64,000 nucleotides of DNA. Source: 38-11 sp964539975. GTDB lineage: Bacteria > Bacillota > Clostridia > Tissierellales > Dethiosulfatibacteraceae. The notes under the pieces were generated by a model, which saw only the letters and a list, made by a program, of their open reading frames with translations, searched no databases and was not told where the DNA came from. The position numbers were made by a program, and so were the translations under genes. Where the stretch lies: contig CAZIKK010000002.1 of assembly GCA_964539975.1 (NCBI GenBank), positions 1-64,000 on the forward strand. The letters are read 5' to 3'. This document shows, piece by piece, positions 1 through 8,212 of the stretch. How positions within the stretch are numbered: position 1 is the first letter of the stretch; each line of letters begins with the position of its first letter.

Positions 1-1061
1 TTCATGAAGAGTTAGCGTCAGGTTCTGACACCCCTGCTGCTCCTACTGAGACACCTGGACAAGAAGGTTATACTTTTACAGGTTGGGATCCAGCAGTGGC
101 TGATACGGTTACTGAAGATGCCACCTACACGGCTCAGTGGCAACAAGATTCTCAGCCTAGTGATAATGGGTATATCATCATTGATGTAACAGTCACTGGC
201 AATCAATCCAGCCAGTCTGATGTGTTTACATTTGATATTGAACCCTTTGAATATTTAGAACTGGCCTCGTTCTCTATGATGACCTTACCGCCTTCTGAAG
301 TTGTAACAGCAACTGGCTCAACAAATGGAACATCAGGTGATTTAGAGGCAGGACTTTATAAGGTAACAGTAAGAGATCCTAGTCCTTATTCTATCACCGA
401 CCGAGATAGCGATGATCCAGAATATGAATTATTTGAAAACAATGGGATCATTGTCTATGTACCTGAAACAGGTCCAGTGATGGTCAGTTATGAGTTTCGA
501 AATCATGAAGAACCATCAGGACCGTCAGGACCGACCACTAATTACAATATGTCTTTATCAAAATCTGCAAATGCAACTACTGTAGAGGTAGGGGACACCA
601 TTACTTATACCCTTGTTTTGACCAACAGCGGTAATGGAACCCTCACCAATGTAAACTTGGTGGATGAGATGGTCGATTTTGCCGAAGTCATCGATACACT
701 AGCTCCTGGCGCTTCTCGCACATTCACCGTAACTTATGTGGCTGAAGAAACTGGAACACTTGTCAACACAGCTCAAGCTACAGATAATCAAGCACCTTTT
801 GTTCAAGCATCGGCTACCGTAATCGTCACAGGGATAGAAATCATGGATGAAGACACACCTCTTGATGTTCCGGAAGTAGAGATCGTTGATGAAGACACAC
901 CTCTTGATACACCAGAGGTCGAGGAAGAACCACCTGTTGTAGAGATTATGGAAGAGGAAGTCCCCATGGATATTCCTGACACAGGCGTCACCACACCCTT
1001 GTTTTATGGCTTAGGTGCATTGGCTTCATTAGCTGGACTCTTCATTAAACGAAGATATTAA
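1..1061 (+). CDS. Cell-wall-anchored repeat protein, 3' part only
   Basis: The reading frame is open to the left edge of the window, so the 5' end is missing. The first ~45 visible residues end in a Listeria-Bacteroides (InlB B / Flg_new) repeat: GYTFTGWDP ... YTAQW. A ~110-residue stretch that I do not recognise follows, then a DUF11-like beta-sandwich repeat (VGDTITYTLVLTNSG ... LVNTAQAT), typical of surface adhesins. The acidic tail carries three degenerate copies of a motif like EI(M/V)DEDTPLD(V/T)PE, the last running into IPDTG, a hydrophobic segment (LFYGLGALASLAGLF) and KRRY. This is a sortase-type sorting signal with I in place of the usual L of LPxTG. A surface stalk or adhesin covalently attached to peptidoglycan is likely (inference). 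A GTG at 96 is not the real start. The gene is separated from the pilus genes by a terminator. Confidence 0.8.
   Translation, partial: HEELASGSDTPAAPTETPGQEGYTFTGWDPAVADTVTEDATYTAQWQQDSQPSDNGYIIIDVTVTGNQSSQSDVFTFDIEPFEYLELASFSMMTLPPSEVVTATGSTNGTSGDLEAGLYKVTVRDPSPYSITDRDSDDPEYELFENNGIIVYVPETGPVMVSYEFRNHEEPSGPSGPTTNYNMSLSKSANATTVEVGDTITYTLVLTNSGNGTLTNVNLVDEMVDFAEVIDTLAPGASRTFTVTYVAEETGTLVNTAQATDNQAPFVQASATVIVTGIEIMDEDTPLDVPEVEIVDEDTPLDTPEVEEEPPVVEIMEEEVPMDIPDTGVTTPLFYGLGALASLAGLFIKRRY
846..908 (+). repeat. Direct repeat in acidic tail
   Basis: An exact 21-bp sequence encoding DEDTPLD occurs at 846-866 and 888-908 (42-bp period). A third, diverged copy lies at about 948-972. The repeat extends the negatively charged stalk just before the sorting signal and is a plausible site of length variation. 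Confidence 0.85.
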
Positions 1062-1073
1062 ATCTCAGTTACG

Positions 1074-1105
1074 ATAGGGGACATTGAAAAGTCCCCTATT
1101 TTTCA
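1074..1105 (+). terminator. Rho-independent terminator
   Basis: Perfect 9-bp stem ATAGGGGAC / GTCCCCTAT (1074-1082, 1091-1099) with an 8-nt loop, followed by a T tract. It ends the surface protein gene. Confidence 0.9.
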
Positions 1106-1135
1106 TATTTCCAACTATTATCCTAAATTCATTTA

Positions 1136-1144
1136 TGGTATAAT
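1136..1144 (+). promoter_or_regulatory. Extended -10 promoter of pilD
   Basis: TGGTATAAT forms an extended -10 box with TATAAT at 1139-1144. No good -35 is present 17 bp upstream. The start codon lies ~38 bp downstream. It would drive pilD and the following pilus genes. Confidence 0.6.
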
Positions 1145-1181
1145 GACATTAATTATTACAAGTATTTAATAAGGACATACT

Positions 1182-1922
1182 ATGTGGCTGATCGTCTTTG
1201 CTTTTGGATTATTAATCGGATCTTTTCTTAATGTTTGTATTTATCGAATACCCGTTGGGAAGTCCATCGTTTCTCCACCTTCTTCTTGTGGTAGCTGTGG
1301 ACATAGGCTTAATTATGTTGATATGATTCCTGTTTTAGGATTTCTGATTTTTAGACGAAAATGTCGCTATTGTGGGGAGAAAATATCTTTTCAATATCCA
1401 ATGGTAGAGTTTTTAAATGCTGCCCTCTATGTTTTATTGTATGTTAGATATGGTCTTACACTTTATTTTCTCTTATATGGGTTCATTTCAAGTATGCTCA
1501 TTGTCATCAGTTTGATTGACTTGAAAACTCAAACCATTCCTGACAAATTGAACTTATTGGGAGGGATTGTCACATTAATCTTGGGTATTTATCTTTTTAG
1601 AGGCAATTATATTAATCACATTTTCGGGTTTTTGTTTGGTTTTTTGTTTTTTCTCATCATCGCAGTTCTTACCAATGCAATGGGCGGAGGAGACATTAAG
1701 CTAATGGGTGTATTGGGGCTCCTTTTAGGATTTGGTGGCATTCTATTTGTTACAGTATTAAGTTTTGTTTATGGCGCAATTATTTCTGTATTTTTATTGC
1801 TCCTTAAAAAGGCAACTAGAAAAGACTTCATTCCATTTGGCCCATTCATTGCATTGGCTGCTCTAACGTACATACTGTATGGAAACGAATTACTGTCAAT
1901 TTATATGAATCTATTTATATGA
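1182..1922 (+). CDS. pilD: Prepilin peptidase (A24 family)
   Basis: Integral-membrane aspartyl protease that cleaves the short leader of class III prepilins and usually N-methylates the new N-terminus. The N-terminal half has GSFLNVCIYRIP and two CxxC pairs (CGSCG, CRYCG), the zinc-binding loop of the methyltransferase part. The catalytic aspartates are seen in DLKTQTIPD and in GGGDIKL. Multiple hydrophobic segments follow. The 246-aa length is normal. It heads the pilus block, and its substrates are most likely the three pilin-like proteins encoded just downstream. The next gene starts 13 bp after its stop. Confidence 0.95.
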   Translation: MWLIVFAFGLLIGSFLNVCIYRIPVGKSIVSPPSSCGSCGHRLNYVDMIPVLGFLIFRRKCRYCGEKISFQYPMVEFLNAALYVLLYVRYGLTLYFLLYGFISSMLIVISLIDLKTQTIPDKLNLLGGIVTLILGIYLFRGNYINHIFGFLFGFLFFLIIAVLTNAMGGGDIKLMGVLGLLLGFGGILFVTVLSFVYGAIISVFLLLLKKATRKDFIPFGPFIALAALTYILYGNELLSIYMNLFI

Positions 1923-1935
1923 AGGAAGGGGTACT

Positions 1936-3558
1936 ATGGCAAAAACAGTTTCAATTGATATCGGGAGTAAAACCATCAAAATTGTAGAGGGAACATCCGA
2001 TAAGAAAAATTTGTCGGTCAAAAGAGCGGTTAAAGTTAATACGCCTCTGAATGCTATTCAAGAAGGGTACATCAAAGATTACGAAAGCATCCGAAATATA
2101 TTGCGTCAAACTTTGAGCTCAAACGGAATCAAAACAAAAAATGCAGTATTTAATATTAATACCACGTCTTTGATCACAAGAACGGTTGAGTTGCCTGTTC
2201 TAAAAAACAAAGATGAGACGGTTCAAATGATTCGTTTTGAATTGGAACAATTCTTGCCGGTCGTTTTGGATGAGTACAAAATTGTATTTAGAATTATCAA
2301 ACAATATGTGGAAGATGGCATCAAAAAAGGGAGCTATCTGATTTATGCTGTCCCAACAAAACTGATAAATGATTATCGTCATCTTGCAGAGAATATTGGA
2401 TTAAAACTCATCTCCATGGATTTATCCTTCAATTCACTTGAAAAAGTGTTTACCGTTGGTCGAACCATCAATGGAGATAAAATCGAAAAAGATAAAGCTT
2501 ATTATGTCCTAGAGATGGGACATAAATCCTTGATTTTTAATGTTATGTATAATAACAACAACTTATTTACGCGATTAATTAATCTAGGTGGTTCCGATAT
2601 TGACGTCAATATAGAAAATATCTTTGATATGAATCGTGAAAATGCTATAAAGTTAAAGCACAAAGTGTCTGGGATGGATTTGTATCAGTTAGAAACCCCA
2701 GAGGATACTTCTATTAATAACATCATCACGACCAATCTAACCGAATGGATGAATGAGATTAACCGTGTCATGCAGTATTTCACTTCAAGAAATAAAGATA
2801 TCGAACCAGCAAAGCTATTATTGTATGGCGGTTCATCTAGAATAAAAAATGCCGAATCTTTCTTCGAGGATAATCTTGGAATTGACACCACGCTGATTGA
2901 AAGCATTGGTGGCTTTTCGTTAGACCCTAAGATCAAAGGCGATAAAGAGATTGATATCACAGACTATTTAGATGCTGCTGCTGGATTATTAAAAACCAAA
3001 TCAGATATGAATTTGTTGTCCGATCTAATTCGTGTTCGGCAAACTAGATTGAGAAATGTCTTCTCTGGGACTTTAGTGATTGGATTATTGGCTTTAGCAC
3101 TCGTTTTCTATTATCTAGAGTACTCCATCAATATGTACACTCTTAACAACGAAATAGCGTACTATAACAGCATCATTGACAACCCGGTCTATCAGAGCCG
3201 TTATAGAGAAGTTAGAGAATTGGAGAGAAAAACGAATGTGTTGCGTGATTATAAGGATATTGTCACTACTTTGACCTTGCAACTTTCCAAAACAGATGCT
3301 GTTCAGACAGGCTTGCTGATTGATATTGCTTCCACTATTCCTGTGGACACCAATATCAGTAATTTGACCATAAATGGCAACGCCATCTCCATACAAGGGA
3401 CTGCCGTAGTTAGAGAATCTGTTGCACAGCTTCAACACAATCTGAAAAATTTGGATTTTGTTGAAAATGTGTATGTGCCAGGCATTTCCAGATCACCAGG
3501 AGAAGATGCTGCGAACTATAGCTTCACTGTCAATATATTAACCAAGGGGGTGGAGTAA
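1936..3558 (+). CDS. Type IV pilus PilM-PilN fusion protein
   Basis: Residues 1 to ~355 are an actin-like PilM ATPase: the start VSIDIGSKTIKIVEG is the phosphate-1 region, and LLLYGGSSRIKN is the adenosine region. Residues ~370-540 look like PilN: a basic stretch, one membrane helix (about 374-396), a coiled-coil segment, then a small periplasmic-type alpha/beta domain (IPVDTNISNLTINGNAISIQGTA). In most bacteria PilM (~350 aa) is cytoplasmic and binds the N-terminal tail of a separate PilN (~180 aa), so the fusion makes that complex covalent. Start supported by AAGGAAGGGG at suitable spacing. The PilO-like gene begins directly after the stop. The domain split is inferred by eye. Confidence 0.85.
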   Translation: MAKTVSIDIGSKTIKIVEGTSDKKNLSVKRAVKVNTPLNAIQEGYIKDYESIRNILRQTLSSNGIKTKNAVFNINTTSLITRTVELPVLKNKDETVQMIRFELEQFLPVVLDEYKIVFRIIKQYVEDGIKKGSYLIYAVPTKLINDYRHLAENIGLKLISMDLSFNSLEKVFTVGRTINGDKIEKDKAYYVLEMGHKSLIFNVMYNNNNLFTRLINLGGSDIDVNIENIFDMNRENAIKLKHKVSGMDLYQLETPEDTSINNIITTNLTEWMNEINRVMQYFTSRNKDIEPAKLLLYGGSSRIKNAESFFEDNLGIDTTLIESIGGFSLDPKIKGDKEIDITDYLDAAAGLLKTKSDMNLLSDLIRVRQTRLRNVFSGTLVIGLLALALVFYYLEYSINMYTLNNEIAYYNSIIDNPVYQSRYREVRELERKTNVLRDYKDIVTTLTLQLSKTDAVQTGLLIDIASTIPVDTNISNLTINGNAISIQGTAVVRESVAQLQHNLKNLDFVENVYVPGISRSPGEDAANYSFTVNILTKGVE

Positions 3559-4740
3559 ATGAGAATGAATAGACGTGAGAAGATCTTGCTATCGTTGCTT
3601 GCTTTGATAGCCGCTGGATTTTTATTTTATAACTTCATCTATCTAGCCAATCAAGAAAAACTAGCTTCCAAAGAGATAGAAGTCGCTGCAAAAAAAGAAG
3701 AGGCCGAACGTATTTTGAATGCCGTTAACATGGAAAAAGACTTAAATTTTGAGCTTCAATCCTTGAATTTTGAAGTGTCCAACATGACTGAACCCTATTT
3801 AGCAGAGTTGGATCAGGAGAATGCCATTCTGTTCTTTAATCGGTATTTTGAAGCTTATGATTTGTCTGTCACGAGTTTGAATTTTTCTCAGGTGGCACTT
3901 TCATCCATGACATATGATCCTAACCCACCTGCAACTAGCACACCGAACTATCCGCTTCTGGATTTGAAGGAAGACTATTTAGATATTGAAAGCAATGGAA
4001 TCGCTGAAAAAGAACTACAACCACCCCGAAACGCTACTGCCGAGTCATTGACAGTATCTTTTGATTTCCAAGGTGACTACTACGATTGGCTTGATTTTCT
4101 AGATTTTTTACAAACTAATCAAATTGAGTTTGTCTTGTCAAACATGGCCATGAGTTCAAATGAGGATGGGACTGTTTCAGGGAATACGGCGGTTTCCCTT
4201 TATTCGATCCCCAAACTCCATGATCATGAACAAATGGATTGGGTATGGAGTGATGTGATAGAATATGGACGTGCCAATCCATTTTACTTAGACGATGTAA
4301 TCCTGGATCCATACTGGACCACTCGTTATGATTTGACTCTGGTCTTGAGCCCTATGGAATTGGATATTCCAACAGTGAATCTAGGCAGATACCGTGATGA
4401 CACCTACCAAAGCTACGTGTATGCAGACAGCAACACATTTGAGGATGTTCAGATTGAAGTAGCAATGGAAGAAGGACAATACCTCATGCGATATCGGACA
4501 CTTCTAGGAACACACCCTGACAATTATAGCAATTGGGTGCCTTTTGAGCCCGCTAATGATTTTATTAGCCTACAAGTCTTATCCATGGTTAGACAATCAG
4601 CTAGTGATCAAGGTGGCATCAATTTAACCATCATCAATGAAACAGACTTACTGTTCTATATCAATGTATTTGAAGACGATCCCATCTATCCAAGATTAAA
4701 TCTTGTCACTCAAGATAATGTGGTGGTCAATTTTAACTAA
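3559..4740 (+). CDS. PilO-like pilus assembly membrane protein
   Basis: The position directly after PilM-PilN and the architecture suggest PilO: a short basic N-terminus (MRMNRREK), one membrane helix (about residues 10-30), a charged coiled coil (about 32-75), then a large external domain. At 393 aa it is longer than classical PilO (~200 aa); the extra C-terminal part (about residues 240-393) resembles no domain I know. A stretch around residues 160-200 (VSFDFQGDYYDWLDFLDFL) fits the PilO ferredoxin-like fold. It would form the inner-membrane alignment complex with PilM-PilN. A terminator follows the stop. Confidence 0.65.
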   Translation: MRMNRREKILLSLLALIAAGFLFYNFIYLANQEKLASKEIEVAAKKEEAERILNAVNMEKDLNFELQSLNFEVSNMTEPYLAELDQENAILFFNRYFEAYDLSVTSLNFSQVALSSMTYDPNPPATSTPNYPLLDLKEDYLDIESNGIAEKELQPPRNATAESLTVSFDFQGDYYDWLDFLDFLQTNQIEFVLSNMAMSSNEDGTVSGNTAVSLYSIPKLHDHEQMDWVWSDVIEYGRANPFYLDDVILDPYWTTRYDLTLVLSPMELDIPTVNLGRYRDDTYQSYVYADSNTFEDVQIEVAMEEGQYLMRYRTLLGTHPDNYSNWVPFEPANDFISLQVLSMVRQSASDQGGINLTIINETDLLFYINVFEDDPIYPRLNLVTQDNVVVNFN

Positions 4741-4760
4741 TCGTTTAGATAGACGGATTA

Positions 4761-4792
4761 AAAAAAGATTTCTCAAAAGAGAAGTCTTTTTT
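4761..4792 (+). terminator. Rho-independent terminator
   Basis: Stem of about 14 bp with one G-T pair (arms 4761-4774 and 4779-4792), AAAA loop, T-rich 3' arm. It separates the pilMN-pilO unit from the minor pilins. Confidence 0.9.
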
Positions 4793-4795
4793 ACT

Positions 4796-4824
4796 TTTAA
4801 TTCAATCAGCTACTGTGGTATACT
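4796..4824 (+). promoter_or_regulatory. Promoter of minor pilin operon
   Basis: Extended -10 TGGTATACT (TATACT at 4819-4824) with a weak -35-like TTTAAT at 4796-4801, 17-bp spacing. The predicted transcription start falls on or next to the ATG at 4831, so the transcript would have virtually no 5' leader. Confidence 0.55.
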
Positions 4825-4830
4825 TTTTCT

Positions 4831-5229
4831 ATGACAGATAACAAAGGCTATTCGCTAATAGAACTCATCCTAACCATGGCAATTTTTATGTTGCTCGTCA
4901 TTCCAGCCTTAGGAATGGTTTTTTTTTCAAGTCGAACTAATTATTTATCAGAACAAACATTGACCACTTCTTTCGAATTACAAAGCATTATGGAGGAGAT
5001 AAAAGGATGCGATTATTTCATGGGTCTTTATACAGACGGGGAGCTTTATCCTTTTCCGAGAAACAATGAGATAAGATATTGCATTGAGCCTATTGAATCG
5101 TATCAATTGGATGATAAGATATTGTTATACCGGATCACTCTCCAGAAAGTGGGCTCTAATGAGGTGGTGCATGAAATGATCGGCTCAAAACCAATACAGC
5201 TAGAAGTAGGAGATGACTTGAATGAATGA
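4831..5229 (+). CDS. Prepilin-type N-methylation protein (minor pilin)
   Basis: Class III prepilin: short leader MTDNKG, then YSLIELILTMAIFMLLVIPALGMV with Glu at mature position 5 and a hydrophobic helix that packs into the pilus core. The globular domain (~100 aa) is not recognisable beyond this. The conserved leader fixes the start at 4831, yet no Shine-Dalgarno precedes it (only TACTTTTTCT). The -10 box is 6 bp upstream, which suggests leaderless translation. It overlaps the next gene by 8 nt. Likely a minor pilin that primes or caps the fibre (inference). Confidence 0.85.
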   Translation: MTDNKGYSLIELILTMAIFMLLVIPALGMVFFSSRTNYLSEQTLTTSFELQSIMEEIKGCDYFMGLYTDGELYPFPRNNEIRYCIEPIESYQLDDKILLYRITLQKVGSNEVVHEMIGSKPIQLEVGDDLNE

Positions 5230-5878
5230 TAAAGGAGGGACCCTTGTTCTAACCGTTTATACCATGGCCATCATTTTAATGCTTGGAAGTAGCGTAATGG
5301 CTACTTCTGTTTTGAGCCATCAAATGAGATCGACTAACGCTACTTATGTTGACAATGCCTATTTAAGTGAGGCAGGTTTGGATGAAGCTTATGCGCTTGC
5401 CATTCTAACCTATCACCAAGCCATAGAAATTGCTTCTGAAAAATCAAATGCGTTATTGGACTCTATTGTACAAGATCAGATTGCCATTCAATCAGATAGC
5501 TTAGACTATTATCATAGCACCTATTTTACGTATTTAGATCATGCATCTTTGGCTCTTAAACAGAATGTGTTGGATCAAACCTTTAAGGACTATTTTTCGA
5601 CTTTGTATTATGAATCTTACCTAGCGTGTATAGAAACATTCCAATCACAAATTGATGAAGGCATTCAGGTGGTTTTGGTCTCAGCTACCATGAGTGGCAA
5701 CAAGCTTTGGTTCTTATTGCAATCAACCTATAAAGAACACGGCATTCCTCGTCATCACCAGTTTGAATTACAAGTTATACCTCCAAATCTTTCTTACTTC
5801 CAGGCTGATGACCCTTTTGATTTGTTGACTGACTCAGCTATCATGATCCTCAATTGGCGGATTGTTTATGGGGAATAA
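5222..5878 (+). CDS. PilX-like pilus assembly protein
   Basis: The N-terminus MNDKGGTLVLTVYTMAIILMLGSSVMATS resembles PilX N-terminal domains: a hydrophobic helix after a KG pair, but without the Glu-5 of classical pilins. A helical segment rich in Ala, Tyr and Glu follows (YLSEAGLDEAYALA), where PilX proteins typically have an aligned 'AExG' pattern. 218 aa. The function is inferred mainly from position between two prepilin genes. It overlaps both neighbours (8 and 11 nt), so translation is probably coupled. Confidence 0.6.
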   Translation: MNDKGGTLVLTVYTMAIILMLGSSVMATSVLSHQMRSTNATYVDNAYLSEAGLDEAYALAILTYHQAIEIASEKSNALLDSIVQDQIAIQSDSLDYYHSTYFTYLDHASLALKQNVLDQTFKDYFSTLYYESYLACIETFQSQIDEGIQVVLVSATMSGNKLWFLLQSTYKEHGIPRHHQFELQVIPPNLSYFQADDPFDLLTDSAIMILNWRIVYGE

Positions 5879-6326
5879 CAAAGGACTTACCTTGATTGAA
5901 GTATTGGTTTCCATAGGAATTTTGTCTCTTGTCATAAGCATGATCTTTGGATTTCTAATTGATCATGTGAGAAAACAAAGCAACCTGCATGATCTGAATG
6001 AGTTGCATTACCAATCTCAAATCGTCAACAATCATCTTCAGCTTAGGCTTTCCCAGTGTACACATTATGGGTTTAATCATCAAACCAACACATTAAATCT
6101 ATTACAACGCAGTCATCACACTGGAGGCTTGGACCGATATTCACTTAAATTAAAGGGAAATGGCGATTTGATTGAAAACTATAATGAAATGGCCAACTAT
6201 ATTTCCGAAATGATCTTTACTAGAGAACCCTCATCGTCAGTTGTGTCCTACCAAATCACTTTTAATAAAGGGACACAATGCTTTATACTTGAAAACACGG
6301 TCTATTTAAGAAATGTTTTGAATTGA
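5868..6326 (+). CDS. Prepilin-type protein, PilW/PulJ-like
   Basis: MGNNKG leader, then LTLIEVLVSIGILSLVISMIFG, a textbook class III prepilin signal. I prefer the ATG at 5868 (GGCGG 7 nt upstream) to the TTG at 5862, because it gives the usual six-residue leader. The remaining ~125 residues lack a familiar domain, and the protein is shorter than typical PilW. The N-terminus overlaps the PilX-like gene by 11 nt. Probably a minor pilin processed by the PilD encoded upstream. Confidence 0.75.
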   Translation: MGNNKGLTLIEVLVSIGILSLVISMIFGFLIDHVRKQSNLHDLNELHYQSQIVNNHLQLRLSQCTHYGFNHQTNTLNLLQRSHHTGGLDRYSLKLKGNGDLIENYNEMANYISEMIFTREPSSSVVSYQITFNKGTQCFILENTVYLRNVLN

Positions 6327-6341
6327 ATAATAAATATTAGG

Positions 6342-6370
6342 TTGATTAAAATTTAGGCATCGGTTATAAT
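6342..6370 (+). promoter_or_regulatory. Sigma-A-type promoter
   Basis: TTGATT (6342-6347), 17-bp spacer, TATAAT (6365-6370). It starts ~36 bp before the next pilin gene and could also transcribe efp. Confidence 0.8.
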
Positions 6371-6406
6371 TGTAATGCATTTTAACCGCAGAAGAGTGGT
6401 GACAAA

Positions 6407-6835
6407 ATGTCAAAAAAAGGGTATACTTTAATAGAGTTGGTAGTTGTATTAGCCCTATTGGCAATGGTGGCTACCATGGTGATTCCTAGGATTCATTTAT
6501 GGACGGATCATTATTTGGACTCTATTTCTAGACAATTGACTTATGACATACGGTTTGTCAAAAACCAAAACATGACTCAGCCAATGAAGACCTATCAGCT
6601 ACAATTGTTGGATTCAGGCTATCTGGTACGGTATTCTGATGGATTACCCGTTCTTAAGAAAAGGGTAGAGCTTAGAGAACATTACCGAATAAGTTACTAT
6701 CAACCCACCGTATGGTTTAATGCAAATGGTACACCAAAACAAGCACAAACGATACGTGTCATCAATCACAAAACGGGTCGATTCAGGGAAATTACCATCA
6801 ATGTAAATTCTGGCAGAATTCTGTTATATGATTAA
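6407..6835 (+). CDS. GspH/FimT-like pseudopilin
   Basis: Leader MSKKG followed by YTLIELVVVLALLAMVATMVIPRI, with Glu-5 and a long hydrophobic helix. The C-terminal half has short beta-strand-like segments (TVWFNANGTPKQAQTIRV) reminiscent of GspH/FimT pseudopilins, including the F-x-x-x-G-T pattern near the end. 142 aa is normal. It has its own promoter, so it may be expressed separately from the other minor pilins. efp starts 30 bp downstream. Confidence 0.8.
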   Translation: MSKKGYTLIELVVVLALLAMVATMVIPRIHLWTDHYLDSISRQLTYDIRFVKNQNMTQPMKTYQLQLLDSGYLVRYSDGLPVLKKRVELREHYRISYYQPTVWFNANGTPKQAQTIRVINHKTGRFREITINVNSGRILLYD

Positions 6836-6865
6836 TGGATACGATACATTCAATTAGGAGGATTT

Positions 6866-7423
6866 ATGGTTTCAGCAGGTGATATAAAAAAAGGATTGAC
6901 CATTCAATGGCAAAACGGCGTATGGCTGATATTAGATTTTCAACACGTGAAGCCTGGAAAAGGGGCAGCTTTTGTCCGAGCGAAAGTAAAAAACGTGATG
7001 ACGGGAGCTATTCGAGAAGAGACATTCAATCCATCCGAGAAATTTCCAAAAGCTCATATCGAGACAAAAGAAATGCAATATCTGTATAATGATGGCGAAC
7101 TGTACCACTTTATGGATACGGAAACATACGAACAAATCGCATTGAATCAAGATCAAGTAGAAGAAGCGATTAAGTTTCTTAAGGAAAATGACGTGGCCAC
7201 CATGCGTTTCTTTGAAGGAAAGCCTTTTGAAGTACAGGCTCCTAACTTCGTTGAATTGGAAGTAATAGAAACCGAACCTGGTTTTAAAGGAGATACCGCA
7301 CAAGGGGTTTACAAACCCGCAACTGTAGAAACAGATGCCATCGTTCAAGTGCCATTATTCGTCGAAATCGGCGATAAAATAAAAATAGATACTCGCTCAG
7401 GCGAGTACTTGTCAAGGGTATAA
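6866..7423 (+). CDS. efp: Elongation factor P
   Basis: 185-aa three-domain factor that binds between the P and E sites of the ribosome and relieves stalling at polyproline. KOW-like N-terminal domain with the tip loop KPGKGAAFVRAK: the Lys of PGKG is the residue that is post-translationally modified in several bacteria. Two OB domains follow, ending in the family signature around KIDTRSGEYLSRV. Strong TAGGAGG Shine-Dalgarno. It is followed 12 bp later by the CD1247-like gene, the usual clostridial order. Confidence 0.97.
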   Translation: MVSAGDIKKGLTIQWQNGVWLILDFQHVKPGKGAAFVRAKVKNVMTGAIREETFNPSEKFPKAHIETKEMQYLYNDGELYHFMDTETYEQIALNQDQVEEAIKFLKENDVATMRFFEGKPFEVQAPNFVELEVIETEPGFKGDTAQGVYKPATVETDAIVQVPLFVEIGDKIKIDTRSGEYLSRV

Positions 7424-7435
7424 AAGGAGGACAAT

Positions 7436-7735
7436 ATGAATTTTTTATATGAAAAAGTAGCTTATTTAAACGGTTTGATCGATGGGATGGAACTGGATGA
7501 AAGCACAAAAGAAGGCAAAGCATTGGTCATGATCGCGGAGATTTTAGAAGACATCGTGGAAGTTTTAGAAGAAATGGACGAAGACCAAGCGGAAATGGAA
7601 GAATACGTAGAATTGATGGACGAAGATCTTTCAAACGTAGAAGATGAATTATTTGGAGAATTTGATATCGAAGAGTTTGACGATGAAGATTTAGACGATG
7701 TAGATTTAGCAGAAGATGTATACGTGGAAGAGTAA
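7436..7735 (+). CDS. CD1247-like acidic protein
   Basis: The first ~65 residues (FLYEKVAYLNGLIDGM ... EILEDIVEVLEEM ... VELMDEDLSNVEDELFG) match the N-terminal domain of the clostridial CD1247-type family, a helical domain of unknown function. Many family members then have a zinc ribbon; here the C-terminus is a run of Asp and Glu (EFDDEDLDDVDLAED) with no cysteines. It sits between efp and asp23 as in other Clostridia, but without the spoIIIA operon that usually intervenes. Function unknown. AAGGAGGAC Shine-Dalgarno. Confidence 0.75.
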   Translation: MNFLYEKVAYLNGLIDGMELDESTKEGKALVMIAEILEDIVEVLEEMDEDQAEMEEYVELMDEDLSNVEDELFGEFDIEEFDDEDLDDVDLAEDVYVEE

Positions 7736-7738
7736 AAA

Positions 7739-7763
7739 ACTGGGAGAAATACTCCCGTTTTTT
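7739..7763 (+). terminator. Rho-independent terminator
   Basis: GGGAG / CTCCC stem extended by AC/GT, five-base loop, then TTTTTT. It lies between the CD1247-like gene and asp23. Confidence 0.85.
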
Positions 7764-7795
7764 ATTCAAATACCACAAAGCAAGGAGGTTTCTGA

Positions 7796-8212
7796 ATGAC
7801 TGCAAAACAAGAAACATTAAAGAACGGACAAGTTAAAATATCTGTGGACGTAATCAGTATCATTTCTAGCATTGCTGCCTCTGAGATAGAAGGCGTCAAT
7901 GCGGCGGCAAGTGGTTTTGTCGATGGCATTTCAAGTCTCTTTTCAAAGAAAAATTATACAAAAGGGATAAAAGTAGAGTTAAAAGATAACGATGCCTTTA
8001 TTGATTTGAGCATCACTGTCGATTATGGTTTTAAAATTCAAGATGTGGCTACAAAAGTTCAAGAAAAAGTAAAGACGGAAGTTGAAAACATGACCGGATT
8101 GAACGTAGTGAATGTAAGCGTCAATATTCAAAATGTTGTCATTCCAAAGGAAAAAGATGACATTCAAGAAGGTAGTGACGAAACGACTACAAAAGAGGAT
8201 AAACGCAAATAA
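7796..8212 (+). CDS. Asp23/Gls24 family envelope protein
   Basis: 138 aa. The Asp23 core is visible: GQVKISVDVISIISSIAASEIEGVNAA, then VELKDNDAFIDLSITVDYGFKIQDVATKVQEKVKTEVENMTGLNVVNVSVNIQNV. Family members are cytoplasmic, often abundant, and associated with cell-envelope stress or, as in YqhY, with lipid metabolism control. The gene directly before nusB corresponds to yqhY in Bacillus. A charged, unstructured tail follows the domain. It abuts nusB (TAA then ATG), so the two are co-translated. Confidence 0.92.
   Translation: MTAKQETLKNGQVKISVDVISIISSIAASEIEGVNAAASGFVDGISSLFSKKNYTKGIKVELKDNDAFIDLSITVDYGFKIQDVATKVQEKVKTEVENMTGLNVVNVSVNIQNVVIPKEKDDIQEGSDETTTKEDKRK

Noticed and set aside
5862..5867. 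TTG start for the PilW-like gene
   Set aside because: The ATG at 5868 gives a standard prepilin leader and better ribosome-site spacing.
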